Source: Rhodoblastus sp963703385
GTDB taxonomy: Bacteria > Pseudomonadota > Alphaproteobacteria > Rhizobiales > Beijerinckiaceae
Direction: 5' to 3'
NCBI GenBank assembly: GCA_963703385.1
Contig: OY969816.1
Span: 992,001-1,056,000 of the forward strand
DNA: 64,000 nt
In this document: positions 35,912 through 44,583 of the stretch, piece by piece
Layout of the letters: each line of letters starts with the position of its first letter
Numbering within the stretch: position 1 is the first letter of the stretch
Translations under genes and position numbers: made by a program
Notes under the pieces: generated by a model
What the model was told of the DNA's origin: nothing
Databases searched by the model: none
The model's input: only the letters and a program-made list of their open reading frames with translations

Positions 35912-36475
35912 TCAGAGTTCGACGTCGCCGGCTTCGGCCAGCGCCGCGCCGACTTCGAGGCCGAGATCGGCCATCGAGGTCTCCTCGCGCACGACCGTCG
36001 ATTCGCCGCGGGCCTGACGCGCGGCCTCTTCGGCGGAGCGGGCGACATTGACGACGATCTCGACATCGACTTCCGGATGGAGATGGACCGGCGCCTTGTG
36101 CAGGCCCAGGTTCTTGATCGGCGCGTTGAGCATGATCTGGTGGCGCTCGACGGTGAAGCCGCCGGCGGTCGCGGCTTCCGCGATGTCGCGGGTCGAGACC
36201 GAGCCATAGAGCTGGCCGGATTCGCCGGCCTGGCGCAGGATGACGAAGATCTGGCCGTTCAGTTTCTCGGCGACCGTCTGGGCCTCGCTCTTGCGCTCGA
36301 GGTTGCGGGTTTCGAGCTGGGCGCGCTGGCTGTCGAAATGCTTTTTGTTTGCTTCGGTGGCGCGCAGGGCCTTGTGGCGCGGCAGCAGGTAGTTGCGGGC
36401 ATAGCCGTCGCGGACGCGGACGACCTCGCCCATCTGGCCGAGCTTGGCGACGCGTTCGAGCAGAATGACTTCCAT
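35912..36475 (-). CDS. rplI: 50S ribosomal protein L9
   Basis: A 187-residue L9. The N-terminal domain reads MEVILLERVAKLGQMGEVVRVRDGYARNYLLP, followed by the long connecting helix and the C-terminal domain (GQLYGSVSTRDIA). About 35 residues longer than the E. coli protein because of an acidic tail ending in ALAEAGDVEL, typical of alphaproteobacteria. Last gene of the S6-S18 operon. Confidence 0.95.
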   Translation of the reverse strand: MEVILLERVAKLGQMGEVVRVRDGYARNYLLPRHKALRATEANKKHFDSQRAQLETRNLERKSEAQTVAEKLNGQIFVILRQAGESGQLYGSVSTRDIAEAATAGGFTVERHQIMLNAPIKNLGLHKAPVHLHPEVDVEIVVNVARSAEEAARQARGESTVVREETSMADLGLEVGAALAEAGDVEL

Positions 36476-36502
36476 GTTTCGATCTCCAGTTCTCTCGATG
36501 GT

Positions 36503-37498
36503 TCAGTTGCGGGTTTTGACGCGGCGTCGCGCTTTACGCGCGCGCAGCGAAAAAGCGGATTCGATCACGCCGAACAGGGCGAGAAAGAGGATGGACCAGG
36601 GTTCGAGGACCATCGCGACGGCATAGAGCGCCGCGAGCCAGGCGCCGCGAAGCCCGACGTCGCGGGTGAGCCCGTGGACGGCGGCAAAGCCGTGGAGGGC
36701 GAAGCCGAAGCCGAGCGCGGCGGCCACGACGCCCGTCAGCATGCCGATCAGCCCGCCCGTGAAGGCGAGGCCGGCGGCGACCAGGAAAATCGGGCCGAGC
36801 AGGCGCGGCAAGGCGAGAGTCTCGGGCAGGCCCGGCCAGGGACGGCGCAGCCGCCCCGAGATGTCGATGGCGCGCGCGGCGAGCCAGAGATTGACGGCGA
36901 GCAGCAGGACCTGCGAAGCGGCGACGCCCGCCGGCGCGCTCATCACCGCGAGCCTTTTGACCGCTTCCGCGCCGATTTCGCTGGAGACCGGCGCGAGGCT
37001 CGCGGCCATGTTGTCGAGCGCCGGCGCGAAATGCTGCATGACGGCGCTCATGGCCGGCTCGAAACCATGATAATGGGCGAGCAGGATGGCGACGCCGGCG
37101 CCGGCGACCAGAATCGACAAAAGAATGATGATTTCCAGCATTTCGCCCGGCATGGCGAAACGCGCGGCGGCGGATTCGCGATCGCGCGAGGGCAGCGGGG
37201 ACTGGATCATGGCGGCAAGCGCCAGGGCTGGCGCGGCGAAGCCGAACAGGAAAGCGAGGGCGAACGGCGCATGGGCGGCGGCCAGCAGGACGCCGGCGCC
37301 GGCAAAGGCGCCGATCAGGGCGCCGGGCAGGGAAAAGCCGGCCGCGCCGATCATCAGCGGCAGGGGCGTGAAATAGGCGAGCGCCAGCGCGAGGCCGGAG
37401 CCCCGCGTCGAGACGATGAATAGAAGGGCGCTGGCGAGGCCGGCTCCCAAACCCACGGCCCGGTCGGGCCATGACGCCGGCGGATTGTTGTCGTTCAT
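36503..37498 (-). CDS. DUF2232 family membrane protein
   Basis: A 331-residue polytopic membrane protein with roughly eight hydrophobic helices (AVGLGAGLASALLFIVST, LALAYFTPLPLMIGAAGFSLP, FALAFLFGFAAPALALAAMI, EIIILLSILVAGAGVAILLA, GLAFTGGLIGMLTGVVAAALG and others). It sits in the position where alphaproteobacteria carry a DUF2232 gene between rpsR and rplI. The role is unknown; a transporter-like small-molecule function is only a guess. ATG at 37498 is preferred over the GTG at 37519 because GGGACAG precedes it. Confidence 0.82.
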   Translation of the reverse strand: MNDNNPPASWPDRAVGLGAGLASALLFIVSTRGSGLALALAYFTPLPLMIGAAGFSLPGALIGAFAGAGVLLAAAHAPFALAFLFGFAAPALALAAMIQSPLPSRDRESAAARFAMPGEMLEIIILLSILVAGAGVAILLAHYHGFEPAMSAVMQHFAPALDNMAASLAPVSSEIGAEAVKRLAVMSAPAGVAASQVLLLAVNLWLAARAIDISGRLRRPWPGLPETLALPRLLGPIFLVAAGLAFTGGLIGMLTGVVAAALGFGFALHGFAAVHGLTRDVGLRGAWLAALYAVAMVLEPWSILFLALFGVIESAFSLRARKARRRVKTRN

Positions 37499-37570
37499 CT
37501 TGCGCTGTCCCGTGGCCACTTGCGTGGGCGGTTAGAGGCAGGTCAACGCCTGCCCCAGCTTTTGAGGAAG

Positions 37571-37593
37571 GCCGCGCCGTTTTTCGGCGCGGC
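37571..37593. terminator. Hairpin between rpsR and DUF2232 gene
   Basis: GCCGCGCCG (37571-37579) and CGGCGCGGC (37585-37593) pair exactly around TTTTT, just beyond the rpsR stop on the minus strand. No U-run follows in that direction, so it may attenuate or protect the upstream mRNA and lower expression of DUF2232/rplI. Confidence 0.45.
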
Positions 37594-37602
37594 GCCTTGT
37601 CT

Positions 37603-37857
37603 TTACGCGATCAGATACGGCAGCAGTCCGAGGAAGCGGGCGCGCTTGATGGCCTTGGCCAGTTCGCGCTGCTTCTTGGCCGAAACGGCGGTGATGCGCG
37701 AGGGCACGATCTTGCCGCGCTCGGAAATGTAGCGCGACAGCAGACGGGTGTCCTTGTAGTCGATCTTCGGCGCATTGGGGCCCGTGAACGGGCAGGTCTT
37801 GCGGCGGCGGAAGAACGGGCGGCGGGCGGGGCCTGCTGCGGCGGCGGCGGCGGTCAT
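37603..37857 (-). CDS. rpsR: 30S ribosomal protein S18
   Basis: An 84-residue S18: RRPFFRRRKTCPFTGPNAPKIDYKDTRLLSRYISERGKIVPSRITAVSAKKQRELAKAIKRARFLGLLPY, nearly all conserved family positions (given here only for recognition: key blocks RRKTCPF, IDYKD, LLSRYISERGKI, RARFLGLLPY). Its ATG overlaps the rpsF stop, so S6 and S18, which bind as a pair, are translationally coupled. Confidence 0.96.
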   Translation of the reverse strand: MTAAAAAAGPARRPFFRRRKTCPFTGPNAPKIDYKDTRLLSRYISERGKIVPSRITAVSAKKQRELAKAIKRARFLGLLPYLIA

Positions 37858-38309
37858 CAGATGTGTCCTCCCTCGGTGGTTTCCTCACGGCGCGGGCGCG
37901 GCGGGCGGCCGCCCGGGCCACGGCCGGGGCGGTCCGAGCGATCGCCACGATCGCCGCGGTCGCCGCGCTCGCCGCGGTCGTCGTCGTCGCGCTTGCGCAG
38001 CATGGCGGAGGGGCCGTCCTCCAGCGCCTCGATGCGGACGGTCATGAAGCGCAGAACGTCTTCGCTGATCGACCACTGGCGCTCGGCTTCCGCCAGCGCC
38101 GCCGCGGGGGCGTCGACATTGATCAGGGTGAAATGCGCCTTGCGGTTCTTCTTGATCCGATAGGCGAGGGACTTGACGCCCCAATATTCGACCTTGCCGA
38201 CCGAACCGCCGAGATTGGCGATGGTCGTCTTGAACTGCTCGTTGAGGGCCTCGACCTGCTGGGAGGTGAGATCCGGACGAGCAATGTAAACATGCTCGTA
38301 AAGAGCCAT
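37857..38309 (-). CDS. rpsF: 30S ribosomal protein S6
   Basis: A 150-residue S6. The core MALYEHVYIARPDLTS, VEYWGVKSLAYRIKKNRKAH and LRFMTVRIEAL is followed by an extended charged tail with GD-R repeats (GERGDRGDRGDRSDRPGRG), as is common in alphaproteobacteria. Start ATG 38309 is preceded by AAAGGCAG. First gene of the operon. Confidence 0.96.
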   Translation of the reverse strand: MALYEHVYIARPDLTSQQVEALNEQFKTTIANLGGSVGKVEYWGVKSLAYRIKKNRKAHFTLINVDAPAAALAEAERQWSISEDVLRFMTVRIEALEDGPSAMLRKRDDDDRGERGDRGDRGDRSDRPGRGPGGRPPRPRREETTEGGHI

Positions 38310-38336
38310 TGATCTGCCTTTCTCTATTTTTGTAGA

Positions 38337-38357
38337 GCCTTTGCCGTCGGCAAAGGC
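38337..38357 (-). promoter_or_regulatory. Hairpin in rpsF leader
   Basis: GCCTTTGCC (38337-38345) and GGCAAAGGC (38349-38357) pair exactly around a 3-base loop, 28-48 bases upstream of the rpsF start. Many bacteria have an S6:S18-binding structure in this leader for autoregulation. The hairpin is seen; equivalence to that motif is not established. The remaining 38358-38671 interval shows no gene. Confidence 0.45.
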
Positions 38358-38671
38358 GCCCGGCGGCATCAGGCCGCCGCCGCGCCGCTTGGCGCGGACG
38401 CCGCGAACCGCGAGCGGTCCTTGGCGTTGTTTTCTGTCGTCTCCGGCGCGGAGCCCTTCGAGCCCGGAGAAAGGCCCGACGGAACATTTTTCCATCTCGC
38501 TGCGGCTTGGATTGCCGGTCGCGCGACAGAAACCTTCGAAGGCGGGAACACGGGAAGACGGCGAAAAGCCTGGCTAAAAAGCCCTTCCGTTCAGCCCCCG
38601 GCCGGAGGACGAAGCCGGGCTTATAGCGGAATTCCCCACAAAGGCAAGGCGCATCAGCCGCAGGCAGCCTC

Positions 38672-38938
38672 TCACTTTGAATTCTTTGGCCGCATACGCG
38701 CTACAACTCGGCGCGCAGCGTCATATTGGCTCTTGTTGAAAATTCGCTCCCGCGGCTCATTTTCTTTCGCTGCCTTCCGTTCTTGCTCAAGACACTTCGT
38801 GATAGAACACCCTTCGTCAATGCACGGCTCGTCACTTTCTGGACATAAAAAATTCCTCGGCGTTACTTTGACCATTGGAGCCCCGCTTTTGTGCGGCCGG
38901 CGCTCTTCGGCAGGCCGATGGGAGTTGATAATTTCCAC
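38672..38938 (-). CDS. Hypothetical cysteine-containing small protein
   Basis: An 88-codon frame with GTG start at 38938 and no good ribosome-binding site. It encodes a hydrophilic protein with four spaced cysteines (FLCPESDEPCIDEGCSITKC) and a basic C-terminus (RVVARMRPKNSK). The frame stays open upstream to about 39000, with another CxxC (CDEC), so the true start may be further out. Base composition is less GC-rich than neighbours, similar to the adjacent plus-strand insert. Not recognised; may be phage- or island-derived. Confidence 0.4.
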   Translation of the reverse strand: MEIINSHRPAEERRPHKSGAPMVKVTPRNFLCPESDEPCIDEGCSITKCLEQERKAAKENEPRERIFNKSQYDAARRVVARMRPKNSK

Positions 38939-39024
38939 GATGTACGCACAATTTATGATGGCCTTTGAAAGCCCACATTCATCGCATCCGTGATGTGAAG
39001 GATGTTATGCCTCCGAATTCACTT

Positions 39025-39096
39025 ATGGCAAACCGCACAGATCGCTACTATGTGGGCATGGCTATCGGATTCAGCTATTTAGGAATTATTGGATGA
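39025..39096 (+). CDS. 23-residue leader peptide candidate
   Basis: ATG at 39025 opens a 23-codon frame (MANRTDRYYVGMAIGFSYLG plus IIG) whose TGA overlaps the ATG of the next gene in the form ATGA. The second half is hydrophobic. The overlap suggests translational coupling to the following membrane protein, but there is no strong ribosome-binding site and it could be chance. Confidence 0.3.
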   Translation: MANRTDRYYVGMAIGFSYLGIIG

Positions 39097-39506
39097 AATT
39101 AAACCTCAAAAAACTAGCGGTTTCTTTAGGGCTCGTGGGGGCCGTTGTTTTTCCTATATATACCAGAACGCTTCATAATTTTATGAAAAAACCAGAAGTT
39201 TTTGATATTATTAGTCAATACGATGAAGGAGAACGTGAACGGTGGTTGAAATTTCAAGCAAACAACAATTTTGATGCGTTAGACTGCATAACTCTAACTG
39301 GCTACCCAGACACTAGAACTGCTAAACTTAAGTCATTGTGTGCCGAGGTTGATAAGTTTAAAATAATAAAAAGTGAACAAAATGTTGTTTCTAGCCAATT
39401 TGAAGATCTAATTATTACTTCTATTATTGGCTTTGTTGGCGTCGCATTGTTAGTATTTTTGACGCCTCGTCTAACTAAGGCTTATATCGGCTGGGTGAGC
39501 CGATGA
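39093..39506 (+). CDS. AT-rich hypothetical membrane protein
   Basis: A 137-residue protein with a hydrophobic N-terminal segment (KLAVSLGLVGAVVFPIYT) and a second membrane helix near the C-terminus (LIITSIIGFVGVALLVFLTP), with a soluble, charged middle. Codon use is strikingly AT-rich (many TTA, ATA, AAA, GAT codons) in contrast to all flanking genes, a clear sign of recent acquisition. No family recognised; the two-helix topology with a ~75-residue periplasmic loop is all that can be said. Confidence 0.65.
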   Translation: MKLNLKKLAVSLGLVGAVVFPIYTRTLHNFMKKPEVFDIISQYDEGERERWLKFQANNNFDALDCITLTGYPDTRTAKLKSLCAEVDKFKIIKSEQNVVSSQFEDLIITSIIGFVGVALLVFLTPRLTKAYIGWVSR

Positions 39507-39587
39507 ATGAAAAGGTGCCCGCGAGCATTCCGCGGCGGACGTCGGATTTCAAACTGTGACACAATTCATCTGTGCCCGCCAACCGGC

Positions 39588-40211
39588 TCAGGCGACGCGG
39601 CGGAACGTGCTGAATTGGAATTTCTGGGTCGCGCCGCCGGGCGTGCTGTGGTCATGGCGGCGTTCATCAAGGAGGTCGAAACCGGGGCCGAGCGCGGCGG
39701 AAAGCGAGGCCGCGTCGTGGCGCATCACCGGCAGGCCGCTGCATTTTTCCGGCCCGTCGAGGGCGAAGGCGCCGAAAATCGCCGCGCCGCCGATCCGCAG
39801 GGCGCGGCGCAGGCGCTCCAGATAGGCGGCGCGGTCGGCGGCCTCGGTCAGGAAATGGAAGGCCGCGCGGTCGTGCCAGACGTCATAGGCTTTGGGCGGG
39901 GTCCATTCGGTGGCGTCGCCCGCGATCCAGGTCACGCGGGCCCCGGCCTCGCCCAGCCGCGCCCGCGCCATGTCGAGCGCGGCCTGCGACAGATCGAGCA
40001 CGGTCAGGTCGCGAAACCCTTCCGCGAGCAGATGATCGACCAGAAGCGAAGCGCCGCCGCCGATGTCGACGAGAGCGGCGTCGCGATCCGCGCCCGCGAG
40101 GCGCAGCAGGTCGAGCGACGGCGCGGGCGTGGCCTGGAACCAGCTCACCTCGGTTTCGGCCTTGGCCATATAGACGCCCTGCCAATGGCCGCTGCGGTCG
40201 AATGTGGTCAC
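39588..40211 (-). CDS. Class I SAM-dependent methyltransferase
   Basis: A 207-residue methyltransferase. Motif I is VDIGGGASLLVDHLL (about 48-62); LTVLDLSQAAL is the acidic loop binding the adenosine ribose; VTWIAGDATEW and YDVWHDRAAFHFLT (post-motif segment) follow. The opening HWQGVYMAKAETEVSWFQ is characteristic of a bacterial subgroup near thiopurine-methyltransferase-like/tellurite-resistance-like enzymes. GTG start at 40211 is supported by GGAGG seven bases upstream. Substrate unknown. Confidence 0.85.
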   Translation of the reverse strand: MTTFDRSGHWQGVYMAKAETEVSWFQATPAPSLDLLRLAGADRDAALVDIGGGASLLVDHLLAEGFRDLTVLDLSQAALDMARARLGEAGARVTWIAGDATEWTPPKAYDVWHDRAAFHFLTEAADRAAYLERLRRALRIGGAAIFGAFALDGPEKCSGLPVMRHDAASLSAALGPGFDLLDERRHDHSTPGGATQKFQFSTFRRVA

Positions 40212-40377
40212 CTTTCGCCTCCGCGCCGAATATGAACGCGGGAGCCGGGACGTTCAATGGCGATGCAACGCCGCCTCCGCCAGACCCAGCTCCGCCGCCG
40301 GCGCGGCGGCGGAAAATGACAAGGCTTCGCCGGGCCTTTCGGGAAGTCTTAACGTCGTCCGGGTTACCCCATGCTTC

Positions 40378-42168
40378 ATGTTCGAACAGTCCCGGCCCTC
40401 CGAAAGCTTTTCCGCCGCCGCGCCCACGCCGGGCCGTTTCTCGTTGTTCTCGGAGACGCCGACCGGCATGGCCGTGCTTGTCGGCGGCCTGTGCCTCGCG
40501 GCCTTCGCGCTGTCGATGGCCATTGTCGCGCTGATCAGCTTTTCGCCTGGGCGTCACGCGAGCAATCTCGCGACATTCTTCCTTTTCGAACAGGACCGCT
40601 GGCTGCTGCTGGCGGAATTTCTGGCCCTGGCCGCGGCTGGCTACCGCCTTGGCGCGCGGCACACGCCCTTGCGGTTAAGCAGCGTCCATCTTGCCGGAAT
40701 GGCGGCCGCCTTGCTGGCCTTCTGCACTTTCGGCCATTATTTCATCCTCGGCGGCTATGACCTGAGCCGCGACGAACAGCTGGCGAATTTCGACGCCGCC
40801 ATCCTCGCCAAAGGCATGCTGGCCCAGCCCCTGCCGCCGCTGTGGCAGGCGCATGCCGGCGCCCTCAACACCATGTTCATGCTGCCGGTTTCGAAGCCGA
40901 CGGCCTGGGTCTCGGCCTATCTGCCGATGAACGCGGCGCTGCGGGCGCTGGTCGGGTTTTTCGCCGATCCCGCCCTGACGGGGCCGATCCTGGTCGCCCT
41001 GGGCCTGCTCGCCCTGTGGAAATGCGCGCGCCTGCTGTGGCCCGGGGAGCGGGAGCCGGCCATCGTCGCCGCGCTGCTCTATTGCAGTTCGGCGCAGATC
41101 CTTGTGACCGGCATGACCTCCTACGCCATGACCGCGCATATGACCCTGAATCTGTTCTGGCTGTGGCTGTTCCTGCTCGACCGGCGCGCCGCCGACCTGG
41201 GCGCGCTTGCCGTGGCTTTCGTCGCTGCCGGACTGCATCAGCCGCTGTTTCATCCGATGTTCGCCGCGCCTTTCCTGTTCGGATTGCTGCGCGACCGCTC
41301 CTGGTGGCGCGTCGCGCTCTATGCGGCGGGCTATGCGGCGATCTGCGCCTTCTGGCTGGCCTGGCCGCTGTTCATTCACGGTCTGGTGGCCGGGCCGAAC
41401 TCGGGCGCCGCCGAGATGGGGACCGATTACCTCACCCGCCTGATTCAGACAGTGAAGAACAGCGGCGCCACGCGCTGGACCCTCACCGCCGCGAATCTCC
41501 TGCGTTTCTTCGCCTGGCAGCCGGTGCTGCTTTTCCCCCTGACGCTGGCGGCTCTCGCGCTCGCGCGCCGCGAGCGTCCGACCCTGGCGCTGGCGGTCAG
41601 CCTCGTTTTGCCCGTCCTCGTCACGCTCGTCGTCCTTCCCTATCAGGGGCATGGCTTCGGCTTCCGCTATCTTGCGCCCGCCCTCGGTTCGGCGATCCTG
41701 CTGGCGGCGCAGGGCTGGCGAAGCCTCGCGGGGGAGCGCGTCTGGCTCCGCGTGTTGACGCTGCGCGCCACGTTGATTTCCATGTTCGCGGTTCTGCCGC
41801 TTCAGCTTTCCTTCGCCCACGACCTCTATGCGTCCACGGCGCAAGTCGACGCGCGGATTCAAGCCGCGAAGGCGGGGTTTGTCGTCATCGGGTCGCAGGA
41901 CGCGGACCTGGTCAGCAATCTCGTACTCAACCGCCCCGATCTCTCCAACCGGCCGCTGCGCATCCTCGCGGACGATCTGGACGATGATTTGATCGCGGAC
42001 TTGTGCCGCGACGGCGCGATGGCGGGGCTACCTCGGGAGAGCCTGTACCAGCCGATCAGACGTTACTTCCATACACGGGCGAACGAAGCGGCGCAAGACC
42101 GGCTGTCAACGCTCTCGTCCCGGCTCAAGGCGGCCGGCTGTGTGGTGGAGCGCCTCGACCTGCGCTGA
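40378..42168 (+). CDS. Polytopic membrane protein, GT-C glycosyltransferase-like
   Basis: A 596-residue membrane protein with about 12 hydrophobic helices and a C-terminal soluble segment of ~110 residues. The first large loop after the second or third helix contains YDLSRDEQLANFDAAILAKG, an acidic D-x-E pair followed by a helix, placed as in GT-C enzymes such as ArnT/PMT that take sugars from polyprenyl phosphates. It belongs by position to the surface-glycan locus. The start is taken as ATG 40378; ribosome-binding site is weak. The last 63 bases overlap the convergent GT4 gene. Activity is inference from topology and context. Confidence 0.7.
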   Translation: MFEQSRPSESFSAAAPTPGRFSLFSETPTGMAVLVGGLCLAAFALSMAIVALISFSPGRHASNLATFFLFEQDRWLLLAEFLALAAAGYRLGARHTPLRLSSVHLAGMAAALLAFCTFGHYFILGGYDLSRDEQLANFDAAILAKGMLAQPLPPLWQAHAGALNTMFMLPVSKPTAWVSAYLPMNAALRALVGFFADPALTGPILVALGLLALWKCARLLWPGEREPAIVAALLYCSSAQILVTGMTSYAMTAHMTLNLFWLWLFLLDRRAADLGALAVAFVAAGLHQPLFHPMFAAPFLFGLLRDRSWWRVALYAAGYAAICAFWLAWPLFIHGLVAGPNSGAAEMGTDYLTRLIQTVKNSGATRWTLTAANLLRFFAWQPVLLFPLTLAALALARRERPTLALAVSLVLPVLVTLVVLPYQGHGFGFRYLAPALGSAILLAAQGWRSLAGERVWLRVLTLRATLISMFAVLPLQLSFAHDLYASTAQVDARIQAAKAGFVVIGSQDADLVSNLVLNRPDLSNRPLRILADDLDDDLIADLCRDGAMAGLPRESLYQPIRRYFHTRANEAAQDRLSTLSSRLKAAGCVVERLDLR

Positions 42169-43278
42169 GAGATCGCCGGCAATTGTCGCGGCCATGTGGT
42201 CCCAGTCGTATGCCCTTGCGGCATAAGCGGCCATTGCATCCGCGTCGGGGGGATCGCGCAGCAACTGGTCGATCGTTTCGCTGCAGCGGGTCGCGGAGCC
42301 TTCGGAGTCCGCGAGATCGATATTGACGCCGCGCAGCCATTGGGCGGCGTCTGGGTCGGCGCGCGCGGTGGCCTCGCCGCAGATGACCGGAAGACCGCAG
42401 GCCATGGCTTCCTGGATGACGAGCGGATAGCCTTCGCCGACGCTCGGCAGCAGGAGAAAATCCGCGGCGCCGTAGAGTTCGGCGATCTCGGCCTGACTTC
42501 GAGGGCCGAGGACGCGCACGTTGGCGAGGCCCCAGCTCTCGGGGCGGATCGGCCCCGAACCGATCAGGGCGAAATTCAGGTCTGGACGGCGCGCCGCCAG
42601 CGTCCGCAGAACCGAAAGGCCCTTTTTCTCGACAAAGCGCCCGACGAAAAGCGCGAGCGCGCCGGTCGTCGGCAAGCCGAACAACGAAGCACGCACCCCG
42701 ACTTTGTCCGCCAAGGCGGGCGGATGAAAGACCGCGGCGTCGACGCCATTGAACAGCAGCCTGTAGGCGCGCCAGGGGGGATCGCCCAGCAGATCGCGCC
42801 GGACGACGTCGCTGATGAAAACCAGCCTGTGCGCCGCCCGCAGCATGGGGTGGGTCGCCAGAATATTCGCGAGGCGCATCGCCAGACGCAGCGCGCGGCT
42901 TGGGAAGGCTATCCCGGAAATATGCTGGATGAGCAGCCACGGCTTGCGGTTCGCCGCCGCGAGAATGGCGGCGAGAATGGAGGTGAGGTAGAGTGAATCA
43001 TGAATGATCACGGCGTCGCTGGCGCGCACCGCTCGCGCAAGCCGTAAGGCCGCGCCAGGACCCGGGATCGGCATCGGCAGGCCGGTGAGTTTTTCCAGCG
43101 GGTCGGCGCAGCGCAAGGGCGCAGCGTTGACCGGCGCCTCGGGCGGCGGATCGCGGTCGCTGGCCGCCCAAATCGCCACATGACCGTCTTTGACGAATGC
43201 GCGGTTGAGCTGCGCCGCGACGCGCTCGATGCCGCCCCCGTGGCTCTCATAGAAATGGGTGACGGTGAGAAGCTTCAT
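42106..43278 (-). CDS. Glycosyltransferase family 4
   Basis: A 390-residue GT-B fold glycosyltransferase. N-terminal domain starts MKLLTVTHFYESHGGGIERVAAQL with the glycine-rich acceptor loop; the C-terminal domain has LFVGRFVEKKGLSVL, LNFALIGSGP and the nucleotide-sugar motif DFLLLPSVGEGYPLVIQEAMACGLPVI (E-x7-E). Likely adds a sugar to a lipid-linked glycan on the cytoplasmic side. Last gene of a five-gene minus-strand operon (7-base gap after the GtrA gene). Confidence 0.9.
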   Translation of the reverse strand: MKLLTVTHFYESHGGGIERVAAQLNRAFVKDGHVAIWAASDRDPPPEAPVNAAPLRCADPLEKLTGLPMPIPGPGAALRLARAVRASDAVIIHDSLYLTSILAAILAAANRKPWLLIQHISGIAFPSRALRLAMRLANILATHPMLRAAHRLVFISDVVRRDLLGDPPWRAYRLLFNGVDAAVFHPPALADKVGVRASLFGLPTTGALALFVGRFVEKKGLSVLRTLAARRPDLNFALIGSGPIRPESWGLANVRVLGPRSQAEIAELYGAADFLLLPSVGEGYPLVIQEAMACGLPVICGEATARADPDAAQWLRGVNIDLADSEGSATRCSETIDQLLRDPPDADAMAAYAARAYDWDHMAATIAGDLSAQVEALHHTAGRLEPGRER

Positions 43279-43285
43279 GGCGTCT

Positions 43286-43732
43286 TTATAGGCGATCGGC
43301 CGGACGCGCGGTCAAGCTCCATGCCGAGCGGATCGAGCGCAGAATCGCCCAATGGGTCGCCAGATAATTCCACACGAACAGGAACAAGGTCGCCAGGGGG
43401 CTCGCGATATAGATCGGCAAATGCGCGAGATCGCAGAGGACGAACAGACTGCCGATCCAGAACGGATAATTGGCGAGAATGGCTACGCTATAGCGCAGAA
43501 AGGCGACGAAGCTCGGCCTTTTTTCGAAGGTGTACCAACTGTGCAGGGCAAAGCCGATCGCCAGCATTGGCAGGCAGACGACCAACAGCCCGCGCAGATA
43601 ATCGAGGCCCGCGGCGACGATTCCGATCAGAAAGAGATTGTTTAGCACGGCGCAAATCGCGCCCACCGCCATATAGCGCAAACTCGAAGGCGCCTTGTGC
43701 AATGCGGACGGCAACAGAAGCGCCCCCCTCAT
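43286..43732 (-). CDS. GtrA-family membrane protein
   Basis: A 148-residue protein with four hydrophobic helices (LRYMAVGAICAVLNNLFLIG, LLVVCLPMLAIGFALHSWYTF, FLRYSVAILANYPFWIGSLFVL, YIASPLATLFLFVWNYLAT). The FLRYSV...NY and F.WNYLATHWAI features are typical of GtrA, a proposed flippase for undecaprenyl-phosphate-linked sugars. ATG 43732 overlaps the stop of the upstream methyltransferase as ATGA, so translation is probably coupled. Confidence 0.85.
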   Translation of the reverse strand: MRGALLLPSALHKAPSSLRYMAVGAICAVLNNLFLIGIVAAGLDYLRGLLVVCLPMLAIGFALHSWYTFEKRPSFVAFLRYSVAILANYPFWIGSLFVLCDLAHLPIYIASPLATLFLFVWNYLATHWAILRSIRSAWSLTARPADRL

Positions 43733-44583
43733 AATTTGCTGCCGCAGACGAGCAGGCACGAAGCCGTTTCGGATGCGATCCAATGTGCTTCGTGCGCATC
43801 AACCGGCGCGCCCAACTCGACTAAGTTGGACAGGGCGCTGGCGATGACTCTTGGCGTCCGCGCCCGGTTCTGAAGGGCGCGCATGCCAAGAGAACGTTGA
43901 ATGTCAATCGGCCGCCGCATCTGTCCGAAAACGGAATAGAACAGGCCTCCGGTCACGCGCGACAGGGTTTCCCAGCGGCGAGTCTGACGCGCGTCGAAAT
44001 AGCCGAGGCAGGCGTCGACCTTCATGCCATGCGCCTCGACCATGTCCTTCCATTGGCTGGAGGACAGATAGTTGAAATGGGCGATGCGCCGGTCGAGCGT
44101 CTCCAGATAGGACGCCCGACTCACATTCGGCATGAGCGGGCCCGATAGATTGTCGTGAAAGGGGGGAGCGGGAACAGTGAACAGGAATTTGCCACCCGAG
44201 CGCAGCACGCGCGAGGCTTCGGCGATGGTCGGTTCGAGGTTGGGAATATGTTCGAGCACCGAGTTGGACAGAATGAAATCGAAGGTTCCGTCAGCTTCGG
44301 GAATTGAGTCGCCCGGCGCGACATGCAGCCTCTGGTAGAAGGAGAATTTGCGCGCGGCTTCGACTTCGAGCGGATCGGGATCGATGCCGACCAATTGGCG
44401 CGGGCCTGTCTCGGAAAAGAGGATATTGGTCAAAATCCCGTCGCCGCAACCGAGGTCCAGGCCCAGGCCTTCCGGCAGGCCGTAATGGGCGAGGGCGCCG
44501 ATTTCGATTGCGCGCCAATAGGCCGTCGCGGGCTGTGCGGGATAGGCGGCGACAAACGTCGTGAGAAGTTCAGCGTTGGTCAT
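43729..44583 (-). CDS. SAM-dependent methyltransferase
   Basis: A 284-residue class I methyltransferase: LGLDLGCGDGILTNILF (motif I), VGIDPDPLEVEAAR, DGTFDFILSNSVLEHIPNLEPTIAE (motif II region) and LRSGGKFLFTVPAPPF (motif III) are typical of enzymes that methylate sugars or lipids in glycan clusters. ATG 44583 overlaps the upstream oxidoreductase stop as ATGA. Substrate unknown. Confidence 0.88.
   Translation of the reverse strand: MTNAELLTTFVAAYPAQPATAYWRAIEIGALAHYGLPEGLGLDLGCGDGILTNILFSETGPRQLVGIDPDPLEVEAARKFSFYQRLHVAPGDSIPEADGTFDFILSNSVLEHIPNLEPTIAEASRVLRSGGKFLFTVPAPPFHDNLSGPLMPNVSRASYLETLDRRIAHFNYLSSSQWKDMVEAHGMKVDACLGYFDARQTRRWETLSRVTGGLFYSVFGQMRRPIDIQRSLGMRALQNRARTPRVIASALSNLVELGAPVDAHEAHWIASETASCLLVCGSKL

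Noticed and set aside
38421..38993. Plus-strand 190-codon frame opposite the small cysteine protein
   Set aside because: No ribosome-binding site, no recognisable features, and crosses the compositional boundary of the AT-rich insert.
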